Below, piece by piece: positions 23,823 to 31,633 of a stretch of 45,389 nucleotides of DNA. This stretch comes from a virus, in the IMG/VR virus record IMGVR_UViG_3300020596_000039, positions 1-45,389 of that record. One strand, written 5' to 3'. Positions within the stretch are counted from its first letter, which is position 1. Each line of letters begins with the position of its first letter. A model generated the notes under the pieces. It had not been told where the DNA came from. It searched no databases and was given only the letters and a program-made list of their open reading frames with translations. A program made the position numbers and the translations under genes.

Positions 23823-26445
23823 TTTACAAAGTCTGCTTGATCAGGACTATAGTCTCCCGGTCTATCTGGACTGCGAGACTGTCGGGCTTCACAGCATGAT
23901 GGTGTTGTTGCAACTCGCCAAGGGCGAGGGCGACATCCACCTATACCATGTGTGGAAGGAGCCCGTCTGGAAGACGCTGGAGCTTCTGGAGTGGGTCGCG
24001 AAGCATCCCGTCGTGGGCTTCAACCTCGTCTTCGACTGGTTCCACGTCGTCAAGATTTACACGATCTGGCGGCTGCTTCCGCGCGACTGGATTCCTGAAG
24101 AGCATATCGACGAGATCGCCCAGATCGAACCCTTCGGCCAAGATGGCCCGTGCATCAAGCCGGCCAACGCCCTCGACCTGCTGCTGCACTCACGCAAGGG
24201 TCCGTATCAGTCACTCATGGCTCGTGAGGACGTTCGCGTCCGCCGGGTGCCGACGGCCCTGGCCTACCCGCTCGCTGAAGAGCTTGAGCGGCGCGTGCAA
24301 CTTGATGGCATCTACTTCGCCCGATCGGCGGACAAGGACGCGCCCAAGTGGCACGTCTACGACATCAAGGACCGCGACGGCGAGATCAACCAACACTTCA
24401 AAGACGTGTGCCTGCGATTCAATCCGGCGGGCGGCCTGAAGTTCCTGGCTGAACACGCCCTCGGCTATGAGCCCAAGTATCACTTCAAGGACGTGGAAGT
24501 CCCGAGAGAGTTCCGGCCGATCGAATATGGCTTCGCCCCGACTGCGCTGAAGGTCAGCACGCTTGATCGCAACTGGTCGGTCTTCAAGAAGGACGCCAAG
24601 GGTCAACCGCAACTGAAGGGCCACGCCTGGCCGGCGGTGATCCAGAAGCACATCGACCATTGGGCCACGCACCCGCAGGCGCAAGAGTACGCCACGGACG
24701 ACATCGTCTACACCCGTGCGTTGTGCCACCACTTCGGCGACCCGGAACCTGGCGACGACGACTCGATCCTGGCCTGCGCCATCCCCGCCGTGCGGTGGCG
24801 TGGCTACCGGATTGACCAGGGCGGCGTGGACGTTCTGCTCGCGAAGGCCCAGGTGATCGTCGATAGAGCGCCGGTCAACATCAACAAGCCTGAAGCCGTG
24901 CGCGCCTACATCGGCGAGTGCATGGACGAAATGGAAATGTTGATCATTGACGAGTCGACGAAGAAGGCCAAGCTGACCACCGTCTCGAACTGGAAGGTGG
25001 ACATCGAAGCCGGGGACGGCGACACGGGGGCCGAGGGCCTGCAAGGCTGGCGGATCAATCATAGCGAAGAGTGCAGCAAGTGCGATGGCACGGGGCAGCT
25101 TCCTAACAAGCAGTGTCCGCGCTGCGGGGGCCACGGTAAGCTCATGACCGGCATTCACCCTGCCTCGCGTCGTGCAGAAGAGATTCTGACGATCAAGGCG
25201 GCGGCGAAGGAAGTCGAGCTTTATACGAAGCTGAAGCTGGCTGGCAAGTTCCACGGATCATTCAATCCGATTGGTGCGTTGTCCGGCCGCATGTCCGGCG
25301 GCGACGGCCTGAACGCCCAGGGCATCAAGCACGCCAAAGAAGTCCGGCAGATGTTCCCGCTCGCGGCGTTGAAGCCCGACGTGGATGCGGTTCACGACGC
25401 GCTCTATGACATCCTGGGCGGCGAGTTCAAAGAAGTCTGGGATCGCGTCGAGGCCGACTACCTGGCTCTCGAAGATGAAGACTTGTCCGGCGGCGACTTT
25501 GACTCGTTCGAAGTGACCATCGCGGCGGCGATCTACAAAGACCCGTCGCTCGACGACATCATCACCAGCGGGCAGAAGATTCACGCCCACTTCGCGACGT
25601 GTATGTACCCCGAAGCCAGCTACGAAGACGTGCTGGCGTCCGAAGGCACCGAGTTCGATATGTACACGAAGGGCAAGTCCGGCTTCTTCGGCATCTTGTA
25701 CTTCGGCGACTGGACGACGCTCGTTAAGAACTTCGGCATTCCCCAGGACGACGCCCAGGCCGCCGAGCAGACGTTCCTCAAGCGACACCCCGGCGTCAAG
25801 CTGGCTCGCCAGCGGATCATCAACGACTTCCAGGGCATGAAGCAGCCAGACGGAATTGGCACCGCGATCACCTGGGAAGACCCGGCCGAGTACGCGGAGA
25901 CGCTGCTTGGCTTCCGCCGCTACTTCACGCTTGAGAACCAGATCGCGAAGGAACTCTTCGACCTGGCCCGCAAGCCGAAGAAGGAATGGTCGGACGCCAA
26001 GGTCAAGGTGGTCCGCCGCGACCGCGTGCAGACGGCCGCCGGGGCTGTGGCCTCGGCTCTGTATGGCGCGGCCTTCCAGATTCAGGCGGCTTGCACTCGG
26101 CAGGCTGGTAACCACGAAATGCAAGGCACCGGTGCCGGCGTCACGAAGCGGCTGCAACGCAGAATTTGGGACTTGCAGCCGATTGGCGTTCACCCGTTCC
26201 TCGTCGCCCCGATGAACATCCATGACGAAATCATGTGCCCGCTGCTGCGGCGCATGGCCGACGCCGTCGTCGAAGTCGTGCAGGAAGTCGTCGAGGGTTA
26301 TCGCTCGATCATTCCGCTGATCGGGATCACCTGGTTCAAGCGGATGATGTCGTGGGCTGGCAAGAAGGGCGGGGCGGTCACGGGCGAAGTCAAAGTCCAA
26401 TCGCCTCACATGCACAAGAAACAGCCCGAACCTGCGGTCTGCTAA
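23797..26445 (+). CDS. polA-like: Family A DNA polymerase with 3'-5' exonuclease domain
   Basis: About 882 residues from ATG 23797; a GTG at 23788 is an alternative. The N-terminal exonuclease domain has LDCETVG (exo I), VVGFNLVFDWF (exo II) and YATDDIVYTRAL (exo III). The polymerase domain shows motif A SGGDFDSFEVTIA (about residue 566), motif B MYTKGKSGFFGILYFGD (about 625) and motif C NIHDEIMCP (about 808), the two catalytic Asp included. An unusual insert near residues 426-447 has a DnaJ-like pair CSKCDGTG and CPRCGGHG, probably a zinc site. This is the replicative polymerase, separate from the primase-helicase operon but presumably its partner. Confidence 0.9.
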   Translation: MCKTAGKFDLQSLLDQDYSLPVYLDCETVGLHSMMVLLQLAKGEGDIHLYHVWKEPVWKTLELLEWVAKHPVVGFNLVFDWFHVVKIYTIWRLLPRDWIPEEHIDEIAQIEPFGQDGPCIKPANALDLLLHSRKGPYQSLMAREDVRVRRVPTALAYPLAEELERRVQLDGIYFARSADKDAPKWHVYDIKDRDGEINQHFKDVCLRFNPAGGLKFLAEHALGYEPKYHFKDVEVPREFRPIEYGFAPTALKVSTLDRNWSVFKKDAKGQPQLKGHAWPAVIQKHIDHWATHPQAQEYATDDIVYTRALCHHFGDPEPGDDDSILACAIPAVRWRGYRIDQGGVDVLLAKAQVIVDRAPVNINKPEAVRAYIGECMDEMEMLIIDESTKKAKLTTVSNWKVDIEAGDGDTGAEGLQGWRINHSEECSKCDGTGQLPNKQCPRCGGHGKLMTGIHPASRRAEEILTIKAAAKEVELYTKLKLAGKFHGSFNPIGALSGRMSGGDGLNAQGIKHAKEVRQMFPLAALKPDVDAVHDALYDILGGEFKEVWDRVEADYLALEDEDLSGGDFDSFEVTIAAAIYKDPSLDDIITSGQKIHAHFATCMYPEASYEDVLASEGTEFDMYTKGKSGFFGILYFGDWTTLVKNFGIPQDDAQAAEQTFLKRHPGVKLARQRIINDFQGMKQPDGIGTAITWEDPAEYAETLLGFRRYFTLENQIAKELFDLARKPKKEWSDAKVKVVRRDRVQTAAGAVASALYGAAFQIQAACTRQAGNHEMQGTGAGVTKRLQRRIWDLQPIGVHPFLVAPMNIHDEIMCPLLRRMADAVVEVVQEVVEGYRSIIPLIGITWFKRMMSWAGKKGGAVTGEVKVQSPHMHKKQPEPAVC

Positions 26446-26459
26446 TCGTTTTATCCTGA

Positions 26460-26488
26460 GGTCTAGCTAGCTTTTTATGCGGTATAGT
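26460..26488 (+). promoter_or_regulatory. Sigma-70-like promoter before the nuclease gene
   Basis: GGTCTA, 17 bases, then TATAGT (26483-26488). The region shares TAGCTTTT and GGTA.(A/G)GTT with the promoter at 45099. The TTG start of the next gene follows five bases after the -10. Confidence 0.4.
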
Positions 26489-26492
26489 TCAA

Positions 26493-26918
26493 TTGGGTAA
26501 CATAAAGAAACCGAAGGACCGACCTGAGTACAACCTGGTTCAGTTGCCACTCGTGAAGCTCTTAACGGCACGCGATTGGTACTGCGAAGAGACGCACGGT
26601 AATGCCTTCCAGACAGGCTTCCCCGATGTCTACACCATGCACCGCAAGTGGGGCCGGCGTTGGATCGACTGCAAGGTCGAGGGGAAATACAACTTCACCA
26701 AGGCCCAACGAATCAAGTGGCCAATTTGGGAGAAGTTTAGCACGCCGATCTGGATCATCACCGGGGCCGGCGAGGAAGACTACGCGAAGTTGTTCCAACC
26801 TGCCAACTGGCGGGAGTATTGGAAGAAGACGTGGGGCGAGTTGCCCGACATCGACAAATTACTGGACGAACTAATTAGGGAGCAAGCAGCAGATGGCACG
26901 GGTTATTTCGATTGTTGA
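26493..26918 (+). CDS. PD-(D/E)XK (VRR-NUC-like) nuclease
   Basis: The 141-residue protein has the nuclease core TGFPDVYTMHRKWGRRWIDC followed by KVEGK, giving the PD...D-K catalytic pattern near residues 44-67. Such small phage enzymes cut flaps, ssDNA or branched DNA. The TTG at 26493 is the only usable start near the 5' end; it lies right behind a -10-like TATAGT, so the mRNA may be leaderless. The gene follows the polymerase, in line with a role in replication or recombination. Confidence 0.6.
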   Translation: MGNIKKPKDRPEYNLVQLPLVKLLTARDWYCEETHGNAFQTGFPDVYTMHRKWGRRWIDCKVEGKYNFTKAQRIKWPIWEKFSTPIWIITGAGEEDYAKLFQPANWREYWKKTWGELPDIDKLLDELIREQAADGTGYFDC

Positions 26919-27015
26919 TTCAATTCTCAACGCCCCGTTCCTCACTCAGGTCTGCATTGGCATTCCCGCTGGGATGCTGGTCGGCTATCTCGCTCGCAAC
27001 CCTCGCGCCTTCTAA
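26893..27015 (+). CDS. 40-residue single-pass membrane protein
   Basis: ATG 26893 has AGGGAG nine bases upstream, a strong ribosome site. The peptide has one transmembrane segment (FLTQVCIGIPAGMLVGYLA) and a short charged tail. It overlaps the nuclease gene end and abuts the next ATG (27016). A holin-like or inhibitory role is possible but not shown. Confidence 0.55.
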   Translation: MARVISIVDSILNAPFLTQVCIGIPAGMLVGYLARNPRAF

Positions 27016-27540
27016 ATGATTCTGCAATTCCAGCCGAACCGCTGGTCATGCCTCGCGACTTCGTTCGCGATGGCTCTCGACATCCCCGTGGCACAGTTCT
27101 TTGATCTGGTTGGCCACGACGGGAGCGAGATTCTTTACCCCGAGCTACCCGAGCCCGTTTGCAGACGGGGCATCCACGTCCAGGAAGCGATCGAAGTCGC
27201 CTGGACCCTCGGCTACTCGTCTACGCCGTTCGAGCTATTCCCGCAGTCTCGCACGAGCCCCGGCGGCCCTACGCACGTCGTCAAGTTCCTGGCGGGCAAC
27301 TGGGATCGCTTTTCTTCCCAGATCGGATGCCGCAAAGGCGTCATCGAGTGTGTAACCCAGATAGGCAGCGGGCACGCCGTCGCCTTCCTCGAAAACGTCA
27401 TCTACGACCCGGCCTCCCCGATCTTGTATCCGTGGAGCCGGGACGCGATGGAGCAACGAGGGCTTATTACACGCTCTCTCTGGTGCCTCGAAGCCCGTGC
27501 CGAACAAACCCAAGAATCTCGACGATCGGCTGTGGCTTGA
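27016..27540 (+). CDS. Papain-like cysteine peptidase-type protein (putative)
   Basis: A 174-residue protein with the beginning QFQPNRWSCLATSFAMALDI, where a Cys sits at the start of a helix as in papain-like folds. A later segment, GSGHAVAFLENVIYDPASP, supplies a His and an Asp at the usual spacing from that Cys. The set C-H-D matches C39/NlpC-like or transglutaminase-like folds. Activity is unproven; the family may be pseudo-enzymatic. It starts right after the small membrane protein and overlaps the sigma-like gene by 44 bases. Confidence 0.45.
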   Translation: MILQFQPNRWSCLATSFAMALDIPVAQFFDLVGHDGSEILYPELPEPVCRRGIHVQEAIEVAWTLGYSSTPFELFPQSRTSPGGPTHVVKFLAGNWDRFSSQIGCRKGVIECVTQIGSGHAVAFLENVIYDPASPILYPWSRDAMEQRGLITRSLWCLEARAEQTQESRRSAVA

Positions 27541-28183
27541 GCCTACGACGAAGGCGTCCAACGAAGAACTATACCCGCTCGTGGCCCTCGGCTGCGAGAT
27601 CGCTCGCGAGAAGATAATTCTTGCGAATAAGGGCCTTGTCATCTTCCTCGTCGAGCGGTTCCTGATCTTCATGCCTGGCTATCGCCGGCTGCGCGACGAA
27701 CTGATTCAGGCGGGGATGGTCTCGCTTGTGGAAACCGTGGATCGGGTCGCGCGAGGGCTCGAAGAGGGTAGCACGCAGCTATTCTCGCTCCGCATCCAAC
27801 GGGCGATTGGGGAAACGATCGAGGCGGACGGTGTAGTGCCCGTGCCCGAAAGTACGTCTCGCATGAAGCGGGTGAAGGGCGAGTCGATTGGACTTAAGCG
27901 GGTCAATATGATTGACCCCGATGGCTACCCCGACAACAAGCCGTCGAGCCGTCGTCTCAAGTACTTCGCCTACGACCCCCGCGGGATGCAGGCCGTTCGC
28001 GAAATGCTTGAAGCGGCCTGTGAGGACGATACCGACCGCGAGATTATGCGACTCCGCGAAGAAGGATACGTGGACCGGGAGATCGCAAATGTACTCGGCC
28101 TCTCGCTCACGACGGTGTATGTCATGCGTCGGGCGATGTATGCCCGGTTCCTCGAACTCTCCGGCTGGAAAGGTGAAGCGTGA
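27497..28183 (+). CDS. Sigma-70 family-like transcription factor
   Basis: A 228-residue protein. Residues about 37-75 resemble sigma region 2 (helical ILANKGLVIFLVERFL, then DELIQAGMVSLVETVDR, the conserved DLiQeG.igL pattern). The C-terminal 50 residues resemble region 4 with a helix-turn-helix: DREIMRLREEGYVDREIANV followed by LGLSLTTVYVMRRAM. This arrangement fits a compact alternative sigma factor. The start is GTG 27497 with a weak ribosome site. Together with the ECF-like factor at 39473 it is a candidate for recognising the GTGTCACCC promoters. Confidence 0.7.
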   Translation: MPNKPKNLDDRLWLEPTTKASNEELYPLVALGCEIAREKIILANKGLVIFLVERFLIFMPGYRRLRDELIQAGMVSLVETVDRVARGLEEGSTQLFSLRIQRAIGETIEADGVVPVPESTSRMKRVKGESIGLKRVNMIDPDGYPDNKPSSRRLKYFAYDPRGMQAVREMLEAACEDDTDREIMRLREEGYVDREIANVLGLSLTTVYVMRRAMYARFLELSGWKGEA

Positions 28184-28773
28184 TTAAGCGTATCCTTCTC
28201 GACATCGACGACGTGATGAACGAATGCACGCAATATGCGTTGCAGTGGCTCGGCATCCCGTTCGACTACGTGAACTTCTACGATAAGTACCCCGTGAAGA
28301 ACGGGTATGACATCGTCACCACGGCCAATGACATCCTGGGCACGCCCCGCTTCACGGTGCCGTCGTTCTGGTCCATGATCCCCCGGACCTTCTGGTCCTC
28401 GGCCCCAAAGTCGGCCGAGCATGACTGGCTGCTGCCTCGGTGCGTGGAACTCGTCGGCCAGGAAGGCATCTGCCTGCTGACCGGCCCCACGAAAGACCCC
28501 GACTGCCTCGCCGGCAAGCTCGAATGGATCGTCCGCGTCCTGCCGCCGTGGCTGCACCGTCAGTACCTTGTTGGCCCGTGCAAGCAGTTCTGTGCCCACC
28601 CCGACGCCCTGCTGATCGACGACTCGGACGCCAACGTCGACAAGTTTCGGGCCTGGGGCGGCAACGCGATCCTCGTCCCCCGTCCGTGGAACACCCTCCA
28701 CGCCACCAACACCATGGCCCACCTGCAAGCGGAAATCCGCCGCTATCAGGAACTCAACCGGAGTGCAGCTTGA
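28180..28773 (+). CDS. HAD-family nucleotidase (5'(3')-deoxyribonucleotidase-like)
   Basis: The 197-residue protein begins MIKRILLDIDDVMNECTQYA, the HAD motif I DxD in the variant DIDD used by 5'(3')-deoxyribonucleotidases. Motif II is LLTGPT (Thr), a Lys-containing helix follows, and motif IV is LLIDDSDANVDKF with the acidic pair. These enzymes dephosphorylate dNMPs and tune nucleotide pools, in keeping with the dNMP kinase elsewhere in the window. GTG start, GTGA overlap with the sigma-like gene, and TTGA overlap with the next gene. Confidence 0.7.
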   Translation: MIKRILLDIDDVMNECTQYALQWLGIPFDYVNFYDKYPVKNGYDIVTTANDILGTPRFTVPSFWSMIPRTFWSSAPKSAEHDWLLPRCVELVGQEGICLLTGPTKDPDCLAGKLEWIVRVLPPWLHRQYLVGPCKQFCAHPDALLIDDSDANVDKFRAWGGNAILVPRPWNTLHATNTMAHLQAEIRRYQELNRSAA

Positions 28774-29093
28774 TCCAGAACATCCCCGTCGGCCTCATCC
28801 CCATCGGCCTCGTCCTCGTCGTTAGCTCGGCGAACGTCTATTTCGCCAACCAAGCGGTGGATAACACCGCTGTGACGCATGAGGCGCAATGCCTCGCCAA
28901 CGGCGTCGTTGGTGCGTTGAAGCACTTCCAGTTGTTGTCGGAGACGGCGATGGATATGGCGAGGGAGCGAGCCATCCGTGTCCAACAGCTTGAGCAGTTC
29001 ATTGAGGACATGGGTCTGCCCATGCCTGAGAACCTCACGTTGGAACAACCGGCCAGGCCCGCGAAGAAAACTCGCCCCGAAGAAGTGATTTAG
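28770..29093 (+). CDS. Small membrane protein with N-terminal TM and helical tail
   Basis: A TTG start overlaps the previous stop, with GGAG seven bases upstream. The 107-residue protein has one transmembrane segment (VGLIPIGLVLVVSSANVYF), then an amphipathic helical region (ETAMDMARERAIRVQQLEQF) and a Lys/Pro-rich C-terminus. The layout resembles inner-membrane spanins or other small phage membrane proteins, but no lysis genes lie nearby. Function unassigned. Confidence 0.55.
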   Translation: MIQNIPVGLIPIGLVLVVSSANVYFANQAVDNTAVTHEAQCLANGVVGALKHFQLLSETAMDMARERAIRVQQLEQFIEDMGLPMPENLTLEQPARPAKKTRPEEVI

Positions 29094-29095
29094 CG

Positions 29096-29124
29096 CCCCC
29101 GGATCGGCTGGCCATGTGTAACCC
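29096..29124 (+). promoter_or_regulatory. GTGTAACCC-type promoter (weaker) before the ligase
   Basis: GCCCCGGAT, 11 bases, GTGTAACCC. The ligase ATG at 29129 follows at the same offset (13 from the start of the box) as at 16471 and 37984. Confidence 0.45.
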
Positions 29125-29128
29125 TAGT

Positions 29129-30241
29129 ATGCCGAGAAAACAATCCAACCGCCGAGAGTTCCTTCAACTCGCCAACAAGTACCGCCCCGGCAAAGACAAA
29201 GTCGGCGGATGGTTCCTGAGCGAAAAACTAGATGGCACTCGTTGCCTCTGGGACGGCGGGATCAGTCGGGGTTGCCCGACTGACAACGTCCCCTGGGCCT
29301 CGCTCATTAACCCCAAGACGGGGAAGTACAAGGACAAGATCAAGCCCGTCGCGACGGGGCTGTGGAGCCGCTACGGGAACCCGATCATGGCTCCCGACTG
29401 GTTCTTGAACAAGCTGCCGTGCATCCCGCTGGATGGTGAGCTTTGGGCTGGCCGAGGGAAGTTCCAACTCTGCCGCTCGATCTGCGGCGGTGATGATCCC
29501 GACCCCCGGTTCGACCAGATCAAGTTTGCCGTCTATGGCATGCCGCCGGTCACGGGGCTGTTCAATGACGGCGAGATCAAGAACGCCAACTTCCACGCGA
29601 CCTTCAGCTACGCCCACTGCGTAGCCTGGGTCGAAGGTCGGCAGCGTGAGGCGGGGATCGAGCTGTTCACGCTCGCCGAGGACGCCCTGTTCTTCCATGA
29701 ACTTGCCGCCCTGCAACGCGACCTGGATGGCCTCGAAGACTTCGTCTTCATGCACCGTCAAGTGAAGCTCCCCGAGGACCACGACGAGGCCGCTGCTGCG
29801 GTCGAGATTGAACTGAACAAGATCATCGCCCTGGGCGGCGAGGGCCTCGTCCTGCGTCACCCGTCGTCGCCGTGGACTCCGAAGCGGGTCAGCTCGCTGC
29901 TGAAGTACAAGCCGTTCGATGACGACGAAGGCACGCTCGTTGGGTTCACCAGCGGTCGGGAGACGGGCAAGGGCTCGAAGCACCTGGGCAAGATTGGGGC
30001 CTTGATCCTGGACTACCAGGGCAAGCGTCTCGAACTCAGCGGCCTCACTGACGAAGAGCGTGAGTTCGCCACGCCTGCGATGTCGACGTATGCCGCCGCC
30101 AACCCCGGCGAGAACATGCCTCCCGCCACCCAAGGCAAGCACTTCAAGGTTGGCCAGAAGATCACCTTCCTGTTCCGCGAGCTTTCGGATGATGGCATCC
30201 CGAAAGAAGCTCGCTACTTCCGAAAGCGAGACGACGAATGA
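29129..30241 (+). CDS. ATP-dependent DNA ligase
   Basis: A 370-residue ligase. Motif I is SEKLDGTR near residue 33 (the AMP-accepting Lys), motif III LDGELW, motif IV GGEGLVLR, motif V LLKYKPFDDDEG. The C-terminal ~90 residues look like an OB-fold domain (KIGALILDYQGKRLEL). It seals nicks in replicated DNA. ATG 29129 (MPRKQSNRREF) is preferred because it falls at the conserved offset from the promoter; an ATG at 29114 would overlap the promoter. The stop overlaps the protease start (ATGA). Confidence 0.85.
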   Translation: MPRKQSNRREFLQLANKYRPGKDKVGGWFLSEKLDGTRCLWDGGISRGCPTDNVPWASLINPKTGKYKDKIKPVATGLWSRYGNPIMAPDWFLNKLPCIPLDGELWAGRGKFQLCRSICGGDDPDPRFDQIKFAVYGMPPVTGLFNDGEIKNANFHATFSYAHCVAWVEGRQREAGIELFTLAEDALFFHELAALQRDLDGLEDFVFMHRQVKLPEDHDEAAAAVEIELNKIIALGGEGLVLRHPSSPWTPKRVSSLLKYKPFDDDEGTLVGFTSGRETGKGSKHLGKIGALILDYQGKRLELSGLTDEEREFATPAMSTYAAANPGENMPPATQGKHFKVGQKITFLFRELSDDGIPKEARYFRKRDDE

Positions 30242-30873
30242 TTCGTGCATTGATTCTTACGCTGCTGCTCGCCACGTCTGCCTTCGCTGAAGGTCCGACG
30301 TGCCGCGTGGTGGCCGAGCATGACAAGTTCAGCGACATGGGGACCGGAGTGCTGCTCCGCGACAACCATGTCATCACCTGCCGCCACATCTTCGACGACG
30401 GAGCTGACCTGATTTGGGTCCACTTCGACATCGACGGGGAGGTCGCCAAGGCTCGCGCCACGATCGTGGCCCGCGACGACCTGCGTGACATGGTCTTGCT
30501 GAAGCTCGACCGCGACGTGCCGGTGGCTGGCGTGGGTGTTGGTCCCGTGCCGGCCGTCGGCGACACGCTGAAGCTCTGCGGCTACGGAACCTGCCCGCCG
30601 TGGCCCGGCACCTGGCGGTGCGTTAGCGGCGAGGTCACGAGTCAGTACCTCGCCGGCGACGGTTGCCATGAGTTCGAGCTTGATCTGATCGCCCGCTCGG
30701 GCGACTCCGGCGGCCCGATCTTCAATGCTGATGGTCAGCTCGCGCTGGTTGTCTGGGGCTGTAATGCGGGGCGGAAGGACCGCGTTGGTCCGCCGCGATC
30801 GTTCGGCCACCCGCCGCAGGACTTCCTGAAGAAACACATGCCCAAATACGAACTCTTCGAGGCTACCAACTAA
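30238..30873 (+). CDS. Secreted trypsin-like serine protease 1
   Basis: The 211-residue protein has a typical signal peptide (IRALILTLLLATSAFA then a cleavage-like AFA-E). The chymotrypsin-fold triad is visible: His in VITCRHIFDD (about residue 46), Asp in RDMVLLKLD, and Ser in SGDSGGPIF. A second, unrelated-looking member of the same fold is encoded at 36998. The cell target is unknown; a role at the envelope or against host exported proteins is inferred. The stop overlaps the next ATG. Confidence 0.75.
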   Translation: MIRALILTLLLATSAFAEGPTCRVVAEHDKFSDMGTGVLLRDNHVITCRHIFDDGADLIWVHFDIDGEVAKARATIVARDDLRDMVLLKLDRDVPVAGVGVGPVPAVGDTLKLCGYGTCPPWPGTWRCVSGEVTSQYLAGDGCHEFELDLIARSGDSGGPIFNADGQLALVVWGCNAGRKDRVGPPRSFGHPPQDFLKKHMPKYELFEATN

Positions 30874-31484
30874 TGAAACCATTCGGCTATCGCGGCGTGA
30901 TCAAGCGTGATGATCTGAACGCCAAACCCTACCGCGCAAATATCCGGGTTCAGCAAAAGAATCTCTTCCTCGGATACTTCGAGACTGCCGAAGACGCTGC
31001 CCGAGCCTACGACAAGGCGGCACTTCAATACTTCGGAGTGCTTGCCTACTTCAACTTCCCCGGTGAAGTCGGAGTAACTGAGCCAGAGACGGACAACAAG
31101 TTTGGCTACTCGTATATCCTCGACATGTACGAGTGTGCTGCCGGCACTTGCGACGACCTGGAATTGCACTACCGATTCCTCGAACGCCTCGTCGAGTCCC
31201 TCGGGATGGACAAGATGTCTGCCCCGCTCGTGATTCATGCTCCAACGCTCAAGGGTGAAGAACTCTACCCCGACAAGGCCGGTGTGTCGGGATGGATTCC
31301 CTTGATCCAAAGCGGGATCAGCATTCACTCGATTGAACCGACGCACTTCGCGACGCTCGACGTGTACTCCTGCAAGCCCTTCGTGCCCGAACAAGTCACC
31401 CGCGTTGCTGCGGCCACGTTCCGTTACGAGAAGTACGAGGACCATTTTATGGATCGCGGACTTCGCTACCCCAAGACGACCTAA
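30873..31484 (+). CDS. AP2 domain fused to S-adenosylmethionine decarboxylase-like domain
   Basis: A 203-residue fusion. Residues about 4-62 match the AP2 DNA-binding module found in phage HNH endonucleases (GYRGVIKRD..., LGYFETAEDAARAYDKAAL). Residues about 75-203 match the SpeD family: FGYSYILDMYEC, GVSGWIPLIQSGISIHS and LDVYSCKPF. By alignment to Thermotoga SpeD, Ser139, Ser147, His152 and Cys167 equal Ser55, Ser63, His68 and Cys83 at identical spacing, so pyruvoyl formation could still occur; the residue before the self-cleaved Ser is Gln146 instead of Glu. The usual substrate is S-adenosylmethionine, but some SpeD relatives are reported to decarboxylate amino acids. The domain pairing is odd. 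Confidence 0.7.
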   Translation: MKPFGYRGVIKRDDLNAKPYRANIRVQQKNLFLGYFETAEDAARAYDKAALQYFGVLAYFNFPGEVGVTEPETDNKFGYSYILDMYECAAGTCDDLELHYRFLERLVESLGMDKMSAPLVIHAPTLKGEELYPDKAGVSGWIPLIQSGISIHSIEPTHFATLDVYSCKPFVPEQVTRVAAATFRYEKYEDHFMDRGLRYPKTT

Positions 31485-31486
31485 CC

Positions 31487-31633
31487 ATGAAATACGACAT
31501 CACCAAACTCCGTCAAGTTACGCCCGCCGGCGGCGAAGATGGCGGCGTCCGCTTTGAGTTCACCGATGGCGTGGTCGTCATGGGTGAGATGACCATCTTC
31601 GATTTCCTCCGCGAGACTAAGGACCTTCGATGA
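31487..31633 (+). CDS. Small hypothetical protein, 48 residues
   Basis: ATG 31487 to TGA 31631-31633; the stop overlaps the following ATG (ATGA). The acidic peptide (MKYDITKLRQVTPAGGEDGG..) looks like a short beta hairpin followed by a helix. No family was recognised. The tight packing between two real genes and the coding-like third positions support it. Confidence 0.55.
   Translation: MKYDITKLRQVTPAGGEDGGVRFEFTDGVVVMGEMTIFDFLRETKDLR

Noticed and set aside
24211-26415. Long minus-strand frames opposite the DNA polymerase
   Set aside because: The plus strand encodes all polymerase A and exonuclease motifs; these frames have shadow composition.
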